Source: Blautia hydrogenotrophica DSM 10507
GTDB lineage: Bacteria; Bacillota; Clostridia; Lachnospirales; Lachnospiraceae
Direction of reading: 5' to 3'
Length of the DNA: 64,000 nt
Assembly (NCBI RefSeq): GCF_034356035.1
Contig: NZ_CP136423.1
Location: forward strand, 868,001-932,000
Part shown: piece after piece, positions 1 to 9,453 of the stretch
Position numbering within the stretch: position 1 is the stretch's first letter
Layout of the letters: the number at the start of each line of letters is the position of its first letter
Translations under genes and position numbers: made by a program
The notes under the pieces: generated by a model
Told to the model about the DNA's origin: nothing
The model's database searches: none
Seen by the model: the letters and a program-made list of their open reading frames with translations, nothing else

Positions 1-309
1 TATTCCATTTTGGACCATATGAAACCAGTTCAAAGGGTTTTGATTTATCTGGGAAATCATTCCGGTGATATGTTTTTTATACACACGTTTTTCCGGGGAA
101 TTTGGTTTGAGGGTTGGCTCTACTCATTCAAACATGCACTATTAATCGAGCTGGTCTTAGTGGCAGCGACACTTTTGTGTTCTCATTTTCTGGATTTGGT
201 GCGTCGTGTCATTAGATATCCGAAAATCATCCAATGGGCGAGCGATCTGGCTTTGCGGACAGTGACGGGGACAGCAGAGGAGAATAGAAAACCTATGACG
301 AAGAGTTAA
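1..309 (+). CDS. acyltransferase 3 family membrane protein, C-terminal fragment
   Basis: The frame is open from the first base of the window, so this is the 3' end of a gene starting upstream. The visible part holds hydrophobic segments and a motif near residues 18-28 (GNHSGDMFFIH) that resembles the last helices of OafA-like acyltransferase 3 proteins, which transfer acyl groups to surface glycans at the membrane. A charged cytoplasmic tail follows. A strong terminator lies directly after the stop. Assignment rests on a short fragment. Confidence 0.55.
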   Translation, partial: YSILDHMKPVQRVLIYLGNHSGDMFFIHTFFRGIWFEGWLYSFKHALLIELVLVAATLLCSHFLDLVRRVIRYPKIIQWASDLALRTVTGTAEENRKPMTKS

Positions 310-312
310 ATG

Positions 313-367
313 AAAAAGACTTCCGCGATGAGAGCCTTTGGTTGGTCTCAGAGACGGAAGTCTTTTT
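313..367 (+). terminator. rho-independent terminator
   Basis: A perfect 13-bp stem (AAAAAGACTTCCG with CGGAAGTCTTTTT) encloses a 29-nt loop and ends in a T run, directly after the acyltransferase stop codon. The A and T tracts make it likely to work in both directions. Confidence 0.85.
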
Positions 368-547
368 CATACATATAGGAAGAAATGAACATACCGAATA
401 TAGATTAACTTCGGCTTTATGTGAAATTATTATAGCATATCTTTTTGTGGAATTCAATATATTGTAGAAAATATCTAAAAAATTTTAAATTATGGTGCTT
501 TAATAGGAAAAAGTGGTGAAATAGAGGAAAGAGAAATTTACGGCAGG

Positions 548-1480
548 ATGGGAAAAATGTGGTATTATTATGTCAGAGATTCTAAGCAGGAAGATTCTAT
601 TGAGCGAATTCTGAAAAGAGAGTTGGGATTGAACAGGAAGCAGATCAGCCGTTTGAAGTTTCAGGAGAATGGTTTGAGCGTGGACGGATGCCAAAGGAGG
701 AGCACGGATTGGCTTAGAAGAGGAGAGACTTTAGCGGTTAGTCTGATGGACAGACAGGGAGGCACGCTAGAAGAGTTGAAAGAGGAACCGCGGGTTCTCT
801 ATGAGGATGAATCTTTGGTTGTCGTAGAAAAGCGTTCTGGTCAGGTGTGCCATCCCAGCGGGATGCATTACAGAGATTCCCTGGCGAATCAGTTGGTTTG
901 GCATTTTCAAAACCGTCAGGAAAACACTTCCGTTCGAATCATTGGACGGCTGGATAAGGACACATCAGGAATCGTGGTGGCTGCGAAACATAAGATAGCA
1001 GCGCAGAAACTTTCCTGGCAGCGTGACAGGGGGATTTTTGGAAAGGAATACCTAGCGTTGGTCCACGGGGAGTTTTCAGATTTTGACGGGTTCCTTCGAG
1101 AACCGATCGCGCGGGTTCAAGGACATCCTCTGAAAATGAAAGTCTGCGCTCAGGGTAAACCGGCAAAAACTCAGTACCATGTGATTGCCCAGAACAGAGG
1201 ATATGCACTGGTAAGCTGCCGGCTATATACTGGAAGAACCCATCAGATACGGGTTCATATGCAGAGTATCGGACATCCACTAGTCAACGATGTGATCTAT
1301 GGACTGGGGGAACAGGACGATTTTGCAAAGACTTTGGAGAATGAGCAGAAGATTGCAGGAGACAGACACAAAAAACTTGGGCTACATGCGGCAAAAGTAT
1401 GGATGAGACACCCTCTTTCTGGGGAAGAATTGATTTTAGAATCTGCCTGTGATTTTCTTGCATGGATAGAAGTATTGTGA
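548..1480 (+). CDS. RluD-like 23S rRNA pseudouridine synthase
   Basis: A 310-residue protein with an N-terminal S4 RNA-binding domain (about residues 18-65) and an RluA/RluD-type catalytic domain (about 85-305). The motif GRLDKDTSG places the catalytic Asp near residue 136; the RTHQIRVH motif that closes the active site is near the C terminus. These enzymes isomerise uridine to pseudouridine in 23S rRNA. A second in-frame ATG at 557 is a possible alternative start, because the upstream ribosome site (GAGGAAAG) is some distance away. The gene sits 31 bases before the zinc-ribbon gene. The exact target position cannot be read from sequence. Confidence 0.9.
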   Translation: MGKMWYYYVRDSKQEDSIERILKRELGLNRKQISRLKFQENGLSVDGCQRRSTDWLRRGETLAVSLMDRQGGTLEELKEEPRVLYEDESLVVVEKRSGQVCHPSGMHYRDSLANQLVWHFQNRQENTSVRIIGRLDKDTSGIVVAAKHKIAAQKLSWQRDRGIFGKEYLALVHGEFSDFDGFLREPIARVQGHPLKMKVCAQGKPAKTQYHVIAQNRGYALVSCRLYTGRTHQIRVHMQSIGHPLVNDVIYGLGEQDDFAKTLENEQKIAGDRHKKLGLHAAKVWMRHPLSGEELILESACDFLAWIEVL

Positions 1481-1511
1481 TGGAAAAGAAAAAGGGATTG
1501 GAGGAGAAAAA

Positions 1512-2561
1512 ATGGCAAATTTTTGTAAGTATTGTGGGGAACCGCTGAAAAGTGGAAGTAGCTTCTGCGGAAAATGCGGACGGCCTGTACAAAAGCCCGT
1601 GCCGAGGGCTGGTCAGGCGGAACAAGGACGGAAAAAAACAGGGATGCCTAAGACACCGCCTCGCCGGGATTTCGACCAGGGAGAACGCGAACAGACCCCC
1701 CCGGTGATGCTTGAGGAACCCCCTCGCCGGAATTTTGAGCAGGGGAAACAGGTCAAGAAAGACTTAAAGGGGAGAAGAAATTCCGGGAAGAGACAAAGCG
1801 GACTTCCCAAAAGTCTAATTCCGCTGGCAGCGGCATTTTCAGTGTTTGCGGTAATTTTGTTGGTGTCTCTAATTCTGTTTGTGGCTGCGAAGCACAGCAA
1901 AGGAATAGACACCAGCTCTCCGGAGAAGATCGTTGGCAGTCTACTGGAACAACTGGAAGCACAGGATATGGAAGGGGCTTTGGCCTGTTTTTCTTCTGAA
2001 GAGGCGGCCGGGAATTTTCAGTATGAAAAATATGTGGAGGTTTATGACCAGGAATCCGCGGACACTTTGCTTCCTGCGGAGGATGAAAAGGTGCTTCTGA
2101 TTAATCAAAGAAAGCTGGAAGGGCAGGCGGCAGACCAGGTTGCTTCCACAATCCGTGTCATTGGCTTGGGCGAGACGGCCGGCCGGCTCTCGGCGGAAGG
2201 GGTCACTCCGTGGAAAAAGCTGGGACTTAGCAAAAAGGAATACGTAGAAAATGTGGACAGTAAGAATTTAAAAAAGCTGTCCGTGGAGAGAGTAGAGCTG
2301 GCGGCTCAGAAGAAACAAAATACGGATGAGACTCAGAAAGAGCTGAACAAAGAAGGAGCTGTTTACGGGGCACAGGAGCGCAGAGAATATGTGGCATTGT
2401 ACACGGTGGGAGAGACTTCCTATATCCAGGGATTTACTGTGGACTGCTATGACGGCGAATGGAAGATTTTCAGCATGACCAGTAAATTAGCGGGGACTCC
2501 CGCTTTAGGAATCCCCGAGACAGCAAAGAAATCGGCGGAGTTTGACGAATATACGGAGTAG
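1512..2561 (+). CDS. zinc-ribbon membrane protein
   Basis: A 349-residue protein of unknown function. The N terminus is a short zinc ribbon with two CxxC pairs (CKYCG near residue 5, CGKCG near residue 19). A basic, proline-rich linker follows, containing two copies of a PPRR(D/N)F(D/E)QG repeat. One transmembrane helix lies at about residues 102-124. The remaining about 220 residues are extracytoplasmic, and their start resembles NTF2-like or DUF4878-type modules. A GGAGGAG ribosome site lies just upstream of the ATG. It converges with the ABC permease gene, 16 bases away. Such proteins are common in Lachnospiraceae, but I cannot name a function. Confidence 0.75.
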   Translation: MANFCKYCGEPLKSGSSFCGKCGRPVQKPVPRAGQAEQGRKKTGMPKTPPRRDFDQGEREQTPPVMLEEPPRRNFEQGKQVKKDLKGRRNSGKRQSGLPKSLIPLAAAFSVFAVILLVSLILFVAAKHSKGIDTSSPEKIVGSLLEQLEAQDMEGALACFSSEEAAGNFQYEKYVEVYDQESADTLLPAEDEKVLLINQRKLEGQAADQVASTIRVIGLGETAGRLSAEGVTPWKKLGLSKKEYVENVDSKNLKKLSVERVELAAQKKQNTDETQKELNKEGAVYGAQERREYVALYTVGETSYIQGFTVDCYDGEWKIFSMTSKLAGTPALGIPETAKKSAEFDEYTE

Positions 2562-2577
2562 GGCAGAGCAGAAGGCG

Positions 2578-4386
2578 CTACTGATCGTTGATCATTTCGA
2601 CGGCAGACAGGCTTCGTATTCGTTTTGACGGTGCACAGGATGCCGCGGCGACTGCGAGAAAGAGGAACAAAAGTATCATCAGCAGAGGCTTGACCGGAAG
2701 GGTCCAGGTTGCATAGTCAAAGTGTGAAGTGATGAGGCAGTCGTACAGCCATTTATTTGCCGGCAGTCCTACCGCACAGCCGACAAGACAGCCGGACAGA
2801 GCATAGGTAAACGCTTCGGCAACGATCATTTTGGATATTTTATGTTCATCCATACCGACAGCACGCATAATTCCATAAGCTTTGATTCTGGCGGAGACAC
2901 TCATGGAGATGGTGTTGACGATGTTTAGGATGGTGACTAAAGTGATGACGGCCAGGAACCCGTATATGCAGAACACAAAGGCTGTGTAGGTTCCTGTAGT
3001 GCTTTGACTGCGGCTGTCATGAAAGACACCGCTGCTGCCTATAAGGTCCTGGATCGCAGCGACATCCCCGTCCGACGCGTTCTTTGTAGTCTGTATCAGA
3101 ATGAGCGAGTAATCAGAAATACCGGTCAGTCGGACGAAGGTGGCGCTGGAGGCGATCAGGGTGATTTGCCCGTCAGTGAGCCCATCACTGCTGAAGGGAT
3201 CGTATTTCAATAGACCTGCGATGATAAGCTCTGTGCCAGCGATCTGTATTTGATCTCCGATTTTGAGAGGGCTGTCTTTATCCCAGGTTGCAAGGACATA
3301 ATTGTCGTTTTCGTACACTTTTGAGAGATCGCTGCCCGTTTTCAGCATATCGTCTTTTGCAAGGCATTCTAGGTCAAAATTATCGTAGGAGATGAGATCT
3401 GCGGTGTCAGAGCCGGATTTCTCGTTCCGTTTTACGGGAAGCTGGAAGCAGCTTCTGCGTCCAAAGACACGTTTTACGCCTTCCATATTGCAGATGGTGT
3501 CAGGCAGCTGGCTGTCCAGAGAATTGGAGTCATCCTTGGTGGATATGGTAATGTCAGCGGCGCTGGAGGACTGGGGCATGAGATAGCCGACGAAATCGAC
3601 CAGAACCGAGAAACACAGAAAAAGAAGAATACTCAGGGCGAAGGAGCTCATCATGAGGGCTAAGTTTTTTTTGGAAGAAACCGCGTGGGAGATGCCAAGG
3701 GTGGTTTCAATCTTGAAAAAACGTGTGCTAGCCGCATGATGCAGCTTCTTTTTGTATTCCGGGTTTCCAGCGACGGCTGCGATGGGGGAGACTTTTGAAG
3801 CTTTTCTGGCAGGAGAGCTGGCGGCGAGTAATACCGTGATAAGTCCCATGAGGATTCCGCTGGCGATCCCGATTTTACTGATTCCAAAGAGAGGAATGTA
3901 AGAAAATTCTTCTCCTACGAGGAAACGTAAAGCTGCGCACAGAATCCAAGCAGCCAAAATTCCAAGCAACACTCCTGCCGGAATTGCTGGTTTGCACCAG
4001 TTGAGAGCTTCTAGTCTCACAAAGCGAATAATCTGCTGACGACTCATTCCGATGCAGCGCATCATTCCGAAAAATTTTGTCCTCTGGGCCACGGTACTGT
4101 TGAGGCTGCTAGAGATCATCAGTACTCCGGCGACCAGTATCAGTACGAACAGAATGGCTGCGGCCAGGTAGAGTGACTGAACCATTTCACTGTGGCTTAA
4201 ATCTTGCAGGCTAACGTTTCCGTGCTTGGACAGCAGTCTGGTCTGTTCCATCCTGACTCCCATTTCTGCCATGCTGAAGACGGAAGTAACTAAAAATACG
4301 GAAAAAACAATGCACAGGAGGGTCATACGATTCTGACGGCGGTGGACTTTGGCAAAGATAGGGATTAGGCTGAGATAGCTTTTCAT
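2578..4386 (-). CDS. ABC transporter permease, FtsX/MacB type
   Basis: A 602-residue membrane protein with one helix near the N terminus and two FtsX-like blocks: helices at about 65-200 and again at about 470-590, separated by a large extracytoplasmic domain. Each block has the typical order with conserved RCIGMSRQQI and RAVGMDEHKI loops after the first helix. Its start overlaps the ATPase stop by 4 bases, so the two are translationally coupled. Together with the upstream response regulator and kinase it forms a unit of the type often tied to peptide-antibiotic or envelope-stress defence. The substrate is unknown. Confidence 0.85.
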   Translation of the reverse strand: MKSYLSLIPIFAKVHRRQNRMTLLCIVFSVFLVTSVFSMAEMGVRMEQTRLLSKHGNVSLQDLSHSEMVQSLYLAAAILFVLILVAGVLMISSSLNSTVAQRTKFFGMMRCIGMSRQQIIRFVRLEALNWCKPAIPAGVLLGILAAWILCAALRFLVGEEFSYIPLFGISKIGIASGILMGLITVLLAASSPARKASKVSPIAAVAGNPEYKKKLHHAASTRFFKIETTLGISHAVSSKKNLALMMSSFALSILLFLCFSVLVDFVGYLMPQSSSAADITISTKDDSNSLDSQLPDTICNMEGVKRVFGRRSCFQLPVKRNEKSGSDTADLISYDNFDLECLAKDDMLKTGSDLSKVYENDNYVLATWDKDSPLKIGDQIQIAGTELIIAGLLKYDPFSSDGLTDGQITLIASSATFVRLTGISDYSLILIQTTKNASDGDVAAIQDLIGSSGVFHDSRSQSTTGTYTAFVFCIYGFLAVITLVTILNIVNTISMSVSARIKAYGIMRAVGMDEHKISKMIVAEAFTYALSGCLVGCAVGLPANKWLYDCLITSHFDYATWTLPVKPLLMILLFLFLAVAAASCAPSKRIRSLSAVEMINDQ

Positions 4387-5066
4387 TCATAGCACCTCCC
4401 AAAATCAGTGACAACTCCGTCAGAGACTTGGAGTATCCGGTCCGCAGTCTGAGCAATGCTTCGGCTGTGGGTAATTAGGATTACTGTTTGTTCATACTGT
4501 TTTGAGGCTTCTTTTAGCAGAGAGATCACTTCACTGGTATTGCGTGTGTCCAGATTGCCGGTGGGCTCGTCGGCGAGAATCAGTGATGGCCTTGTGATCA
4601 GGGCACGTCCGATCGCCACACGCTGCTGCTGTCCGCCGGAGAGTTGATTGGGCAGATGGTGCCGGCGGTCTCTTAAGCGTAGTACTGTGAGCAGTTCTTC
4701 CAGGTATTTTCGGTCCGGTTTTTGGTAGTCTAAAAGTACGGGAAAGATGATGTTTTGCTCCACCGTCAGTTCAGGTATCAGATTAAAACTCTGGAAAACG
4801 AAGCCGATGTTTCTGCGGCGAAAGATAGTCAGACTGCTCTCCTTCATGGCGAAGATGTCTTTGCCGTCGATGAATACCTTGCCGGCTGTCGGTACATCGA
4901 GGGCGCCTACCATGTTCAGGAGCGTACTTTTTCCAGAACCGGATTCCCCGACGATCGCGACAAATTCTCCTTTCGGTACGGAAAAAGTGACTCTTTTCAA
5001 TGCACGGACACAAGTTTCACCGTTACCGTAAGTTTTAGAGACGGATTTTACTTCCAGTAAATTCAT
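4383..5066 (-). CDS. ABC transporter ATP-binding protein, LolD/MacB type
   Basis: A 227-residue ATPase of normal length for the MacB/LolD/BceA group. Walker A is GESGSGKST (about residue 40), the Q loop follows ([12 protein letters not shown]), the signature is LSGGQQQR and Walker B is LILADEPTG. The H loop is LITHS. It energises the FtsX-type permease encoded directly downstream with a 4-base overlap. The gene is 93 bases downstream of the histidine kinase gene. Confidence 0.92.
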   Translation of the reverse strand: MNLLEVKSVSKTYGNGETCVRALKRVTFSVPKGEFVAIVGESGSGKSTLLNMVGALDVPTAGKVFIDGKDIFAMKESSLTIFRRRNIGFVFQSFNLIPELTVEQNIIFPVLLDYQKPDRKYLEELLTVLRLRDRRHHLPNQLSGGQQQRVAIGRALITRPSLILADEPTGNLDTRNTSEVISLLKEASKQYEQTVILITHSRSIAQTADRILQVSDGVVTDFGRCYE

Positions 5067-5159
5067 TGGTTTACACCTCTTTCTGTCTTGATATAGAAAG
5101 GTTAATACACCGACATGACTGTCAGGTGACAGACAGCCTACAATTTTGTAGGAAATGAT

Positions 5160-6197
5160 CTATTCTGATGCAGAAATTAGAAAGCTGATGGTGAAGGTTG
5201 TGCCACCTCCTGGATAACTGTCTGCTTCGATGGTTCCGCTGTGGGCTTCGACAATCGTTTTTGCAAGAGAAAGGCCAAGGCCGACGCCTTGAACATCCTG
5301 AGAGAAACGACTGCGGTAAAATCTCTTAAAGATATGGGGAAGATCCTCTGGGTGGATACCGCTTCCGTTGTCTTTTATGAGGATTTGGACCACAGACGCA
5401 AACTGTTTCCATTCAATCTGAATGGTATCGCCTTTTTCTGTGTGATCGAAAGCATTTTTGACAATGTTGCCGATCGCTTCTAAAAACCAGTTGCGATCGC
5501 ATGGAAAGGTTACGGAATCGTTTCCCAAGAGAAGAAAAATTTTTTCCTCCTGTTTTGCGCGGTAGGCGAATCGTCTTTGGATATCATCCATCATTTCAGC
5601 GATCATTTCAGCGTGTTTGCCCATCACAATGGTGCCGGAGTCAAGTTTTGCGATTTTTAGCAAATTTTGCACGAGTGTCTCGATTCGGTCCAATTCTTGT
5701 TCGGACAGGGAAAGGAACTCCTGGATGGTGGGCAGCGCTTTGGATTCTTCCTGCATAATCCCGTTATAGATATTCAGGGCGGCCAAGGGAGTCTTTAGTT
5801 GGTGAGAGATGTTGGAGAGGGTATCTTTCAAATATTTTTTTTGCGCTTTTTCATTTTCAGCATGAGCTTTTAGGACAGCAGCCAGGGAATTGATCTCGTG
5901 AAACAGGAGGTAGAGCTCGCCTTCCTGGTCACATTCGATTCGCGCTTCTTGGTTTTTGCCAAGGAATTCTCTCATCTGTACGATGGCATTTTCTATGAGT
6001 TTGTCCTGTTCAGAAAAATAGTGAAAGACAGCTGTCAATATGCCAAGTCCTGTGCATAGAGATAAGATTAATACGCTAAAAGATGCGTATTTAGGCGTAA
6101 GCTTTATAAAGACAATGCAAAATAGGGCAAAAAAAACAAGGATAAGAGTCAGAACGTGAAAAAGCCGTCTGATTTTTTGATTTGCCAATACGTTCAT
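5160..6197 (-). CDS. sensor histidine kinase
   Basis: A 345-residue kinase with two closely spaced N-terminal transmembrane helices (about 13-35 and 38-60) and almost no extracellular loop, like intramembrane-sensing kinases. The HisKA motif is NISHQLKTPL with the phosphorylated His near residue 132. HATPase motifs follow: NIVKNAFDHT, DNGSGI and GLGLSLAK. Its start overlaps the response-regulator stop by 4 bases. The short sensor region suggests that it senses through the membrane or through the neighbouring ABC permease, which is inference. Confidence 0.9.
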   Translation of the reverse strand: MNVLANQKIRRLFHVLTLILVFFALFCIVFIKLTPKYASFSVLILSLCTGLGILTAVFHYFSEQDKLIENAIVQMREFLGKNQEARIECDQEGELYLLFHEINSLAAVLKAHAENEKAQKKYLKDTLSNISHQLKTPLAALNIYNGIMQEESKALPTIQEFLSLSEQELDRIETLVQNLLKIAKLDSGTIVMGKHAEMIAEMMDDIQRRFAYRAKQEEKIFLLLGNDSVTFPCDRNWFLEAIGNIVKNAFDHTEKGDTIQIEWKQFASVVQILIKDNGSGIHPEDLPHIFKRFYRSRFSQDVQGVGLGLSLAKTIVEAHSGTIEADSYPGGGTTFTISFLISASE

Positions 6198-6892
6198 ACT
6201 TCACCTCCATCTAGGATATTCCATTTGTAGCCCATGCGCCGGACCGTGACGATTCTGCTGGGGGTTTTTGGGTTATCTTCGATTTTTGCCCGCAATCTTC
6301 GGATATATACGGTGAGGGAACTGTTGTCTATATAGTTTTCCTCACAGTCCCAGAGTCTGCCCAGAATCTGTTCCGGTGAAAGAACAATATTTGGGTTTTC
6401 CATAAAAAAGCATAGCAGTTTATATTCGCCGGCAGTTAGCTGGATTTTCATCCCGTCCTTGAATACTTCCCGTTTCAGCATTTGTACTTGAATTCCGTTG
6501 GAGTTTAGTTCTATACTGGGCTGACTGAAGTTTTCGCTCCTGCGCAGAAGAGCGTTGATTCTGGAGAGCAAAACCGCCAGCTTGAAAGGTTTTGTGATAT
6601 AGTCGTCGCCTCCGATGTCAAGCCCCATGGTAATCTCGGTCTCCTCGTCGGCAGCCGTGAGAAACAGAATTGGTACCTTGGATGTTTTTCTGATGTCCTG
6701 GCACAGGTCGTAGCCGGAACCGTCTGGAAGCGATACATCTAGGATAATCAGATCACAGTTTATTTTGCTCCATAGTGTTTTGGCTTCCAGGTAGGTCCGT
6801 GCGATATGGAGCTCGTACCCTTGCTTTTTCAGAGCATAAGAAAGGCCATGTATCAGGCTGAGGTCGTCTTCGACAAATAAGATGCGCTTCAT
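6194..6892 (-). CDS. response regulator, OmpR/PhoB family
   Basis: A 232-residue two-domain regulator. The receiver has the acidic pocket VEDD near residue 8, the phosphorylated Asp in LIILDVSLPDGSG (about residue 53) and the Lys in DDYITKPF. A winged-helix DNA-binding domain follows (about 130-228). It is first in the leftward operon regulator-kinase-ATPase-permease. A sigma-A promoter precedes it. Confidence 0.92.
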   Translation of the reverse strand: MKRILFVEDDLSLIHGLSYALKKQGYELHIARTYLEAKTLWSKINCDLIILDVSLPDGSGYDLCQDIRKTSKVPILFLTAADEETEITMGLDIGGDDYITKPFKLAVLLSRINALLRRSENFSQPSIELNSNGIQVQMLKREVFKDGMKIQLTAGEYKLLCFFMENPNIVLSPEQILGRLWDCEENYIDNSSLTVYIRRLRAKIEDNPKTPSRIVTVRRMGYKWNILDGGEV

Positions 6893-6942
6893 TCAGTTTT
6901 CCCTCTTTTCGCAGTGTGTTGTATTTACAGGTATCGTATAAC

Positions 6943-6971
6943 ATTATATACGGTTCAGGGGGTGAAGCCAA
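6943..6971 (-). promoter_or_regulatory. promoter of the regulator-kinase-ABC operon
   Basis: On the minus strand, a -35 box TTGGCT (6966-6971) is followed after 17 bases by a perfect -10 box TATAAT (6943-6948). It lies about 50 bases upstream of the response-regulator start. Confidence 0.6.
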
Positions 6972-7013
6972 TCTTTATTGTGAGAAGGCGGGAGTTTTTT
7001 CGGAATCCAGTAA

Positions 7014-7042
7014 TTGAGATGACAAGAGAAAAGTGTTACAAT
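7014..7042 (+). promoter_or_regulatory. promoter of the YARHG protein gene
   Basis: TTGAGA (7014-7019), a 17-base spacer, then TACAAT (7037-7042), about 50 bases before the ATG at 7091. It is back to back with the operon promoter at 6943-6971. Confidence 0.6.
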
Positions 7043-7090
7043 AAGATATCAGAAAGCTTTTGACTAAGTAAGAGGTAAGGGGGAGAGAGT

Positions 7091-8020
7091 ATGTTTTGTG
7101 AGCGATGTGGTGCGAAATTGGAGAACGGGATGATGTACTGCCAAAACTGCGGCGCGCCGGTAAAAAGTCAGAATTCAGGAAAACCTTACGGTGATTTAGA
7201 CAAGACAGTGGCTTATCACGAGGAAGAGGAGAAAACCGTTGCCTACCATGAACAGGACGAGGATAAGACGGTCGCTTACTATGAGACGGCTTATCAACAG
7301 CCCCGTTATGGGAAAGAAAGCCGAAGCAGAGAAGATTTCACGGAGCAAAATTATGATAGTCAGTGGTATAATCATCAGTCATATGGGGAATCAGAACCAT
7401 ATAGAGAGAGCTATCGCGGGGAATCGGGCTATTCTGGCGGCAATTCACCGAAAAAAAATAACAAGCCCTGGCTTTATGTGGTTTTAGGTGTGGTGGTGAC
7501 ATTGCTGGTAGTGTTTATCGCATTTGAACTGAAAGCGCTGCTGAGTCTGAACTCTGAGGAAGAAGAGACGGTGGCTGAGAGTCAGCAGGCGGATGAACAG
7601 AAGGATACGGATGAGGATACTGTGGAAAGTGAGTTTACACCTCAGGCTACACCGACACCTATGCCTACTCCTGTACCGACGGCTACGCCTGTGCCTGCAA
7701 CCGCACCGGCTATGTCTAGCACGGGAGGGTATCTGGGTAATGACTACATCTTTCCAGACAGTGCAGTTAGAGAGCTGACCGAGGCGGACTTTGCCGATAA
7801 GACGGAGTGGGAGCTGAAGGTGGCGAGAAATGAGATCTATGCCCGTCATGGTCGAATGTTTGATACGCCTGGTCTGGATTCGCATTTTCGCAGTAAGAGT
7901 TGGTATGTGCCGAGTATTCCGGGGAGTCAATTTAACGATACAGCGCTACTGAATTCCACGGAACAAAAAAATGCAAAGAAGATTTTAGACTATGAATTGG
8001 CGCACGGGATGGAGACCTAA
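7091..8020 (+). CDS. zinc-ribbon membrane protein with YARHG domain
   Basis: A 309-residue protein. An N-terminal zinc ribbon (CERCG near residue 3, CQNCG near residue 18) is followed by three tandem KTVAY(H/Y)E repeats within residues 37-65. A low-complexity Tyr/Ser/Glu-rich stretch precedes a single membrane helix at about 129-151. Outside the membrane there is an acidic segment, a Pro/Thr-rich spacer (about 190-215) and a C-terminal YARHG domain (about 235-305) with the diagnostic YARHG motif. YARHG is an extracellular module of unknown role in Firmicutes surface proteins. Function is not known. Confidence 0.85.
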   Translation: MFCERCGAKLENGMMYCQNCGAPVKSQNSGKPYGDLDKTVAYHEEEEKTVAYHEQDEDKTVAYYETAYQQPRYGKESRSREDFTEQNYDSQWYNHQSYGESEPYRESYRGESGYSGGNSPKKNNKPWLYVVLGVVVTLLVVFIAFELKALLSLNSEEEETVAESQQADEQKDTDEDTVESEFTPQATPTPMPTPVPTATPVPATAPAMSSTGGYLGNDYIFPDSAVRELTEADFADKTEWELKVARNEIYARHGRMFDTPGLDSHFRSKSWYVPSIPGSQFNDTALLNSTEQKNAKKILDYELAHGMET

Positions 8021-8078
8021 GGACAAGGGGAATTCCAGGAGAGCGCGGCAGAAAAAGAGAGGAGAGAAAAGAAGAATT

Positions 8079-9452
8079 ATGGAGCGCAGAAACGCATGGC
8101 TGAAATATCAGGATAAGAAAGAGATTTTTGAATTTTGCGAAGGCTATCGTAGATTTATTAGCGTCTGCAAGACAGAACGGGAATGTGTTGCCCAGGTAAT
8201 TGCCGATGCCAAGGAACGTGGCTATCGGGATTTAGAAGAGGTGATTGCCCAGGGTGAGACTCTAAGGCCGGGGGATAAAGTGTATTCCGCGATTATGGGC
8301 AAGAGTATTGTTCTTTTCAGTCTGGGTAAAAAGCCAATGGAAGCGGGAATGAACATTGTGGGGGCACACGTGGATTCTCCGCGTCTGGACTTAAAACAGA
8401 ATCCTCTGTATGAGGACGGAGGGCTGAGTATGCTAAAGACCCATTATTATGGAGGCGTAAAAAAATACCAATGGGTAGCTCTACCGCTGGCGCTTCACGG
8501 TGTGGTGGCAAAAAAAGACGGCAGTACTGTACAGGTTGCGCTGGGGGAGGAGGCATCGGACCCGGTGCTGGGCATCTCAGATCTGCTTCCACATTTGGGG
8601 AGAACTCAGATGGAGAAAACAGCAGACAAGGTAATTGAAGGAGAGAGCTTAAATATCCTGGTAGGAAGTATTCCGTTGGAGGGAGAAGAAAAGGAGCCGG
8701 TTAAGAAGATGGTTCTAAGACTTCTGGAAGAAAAGTACGGAATTTTGGAGGAGGATTTTCAGTCGGCGGAATTGGAGGCGGTTCCGGCAGGTGAGGCCAG
8801 GGATTATGGGTTGGACCGCAGTATGCTGATCGCCTACGGACATGACGACAGAATTTGTGCGTATCCATCTTACCAGGCTCTTTTGGACCTGGAGATGCCT
8901 GAGAAAACCTGTGTGTGTCTGTTGGTGGACAAAGAGGAGATCGGAAGTGTGGGAGCCACTGGAATGCAGTCCCGCTTTTTTGAAAATGCAGTGGCCGAGG
9001 TGCTCAACTGCATGGGAGAATACAGTGAGCTGAAAGTAAGGAGGGCGCTGCGCAATTCCTGCATGTTATCCTCCGATGTGAGCGCGGCTTTTGACCCCAA
9101 CTATCCAGAAGTGATGGAAAAGAACAACAGCGCTTATTTCGGGCTGGGGCTGACCTTTAATAAGTATACCGGGGCCCGGGGAAAATCCGGCTCCAACGAT
9201 GCCAACGCGGAGTACATCGCCCGTCTGCGCAGGGTGTTTGACCAGGAAGATGTCTCCTATCAGACCGCGGAGCTTGGCAAGGTTGACCAAGGAGGAGGCG
9301 GCACGATCGCCTATATTCTGGCAAACTACGGGATGGAAGTTATCGACAGCGGAGTGGCAGTCCAGAACATGCATGCACCTTACGAGGTAGCCAGCAAAGT
9401 AGACATTTATGAGGCATACAGAGGTTATCGGGCGTTTTTAAAGGAGATTTGA
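8079..9452 (+). CDS. M18 family aminopeptidase
   Basis: A 457-residue zinc aminopeptidase related to aspartyl aminopeptidase. Seen motifs: AHVDSPRLD (first metal His and Asp), DKEEIGS (catalytic Glu and metal Glu), YGHDDR, and near the C terminus NMHAPYEV (last metal His). These enzymes remove N-terminal residues from cytoplasmic peptides. I chose the ATG at 8079, preceded by AGAGGAGAG; an upstream in-frame ATG at 7992 would overlap the previous gene and add a basic tail not typical of the family. The threonine aldolase gene starts 1 base after the stop, so the two form an operon. Confidence 0.9.
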   Translation: MERRNAWLKYQDKKEIFEFCEGYRRFISVCKTERECVAQVIADAKERGYRDLEEVIAQGETLRPGDKVYSAIMGKSIVLFSLGKKPMEAGMNIVGAHVDSPRLDLKQNPLYEDGGLSMLKTHYYGGVKKYQWVALPLALHGVVAKKDGSTVQVALGEEASDPVLGISDLLPHLGRTQMEKTADKVIEGESLNILVGSIPLEGEEKEPVKKMVLRLLEEKYGILEEDFQSAELEAVPAGEARDYGLDRSMLIAYGHDDRICAYPSYQALLDLEMPEKTCVCLLVDKEEIGSVGATGMQSRFFENAVAEVLNCMGEYSELKVRRALRNSCMLSSDVSAAFDPNYPEVMEKNNSAYFGLGLTFNKYTGARGKSGSNDANAEYIARLRRVFDQEDVSYQTAELGKVDQGGGGTIAYILANYGMEVIDSGVAVQNMHAPYEVASKVDIYEAYRGYRAFLKEI

Positions 9453-9453
9453 T

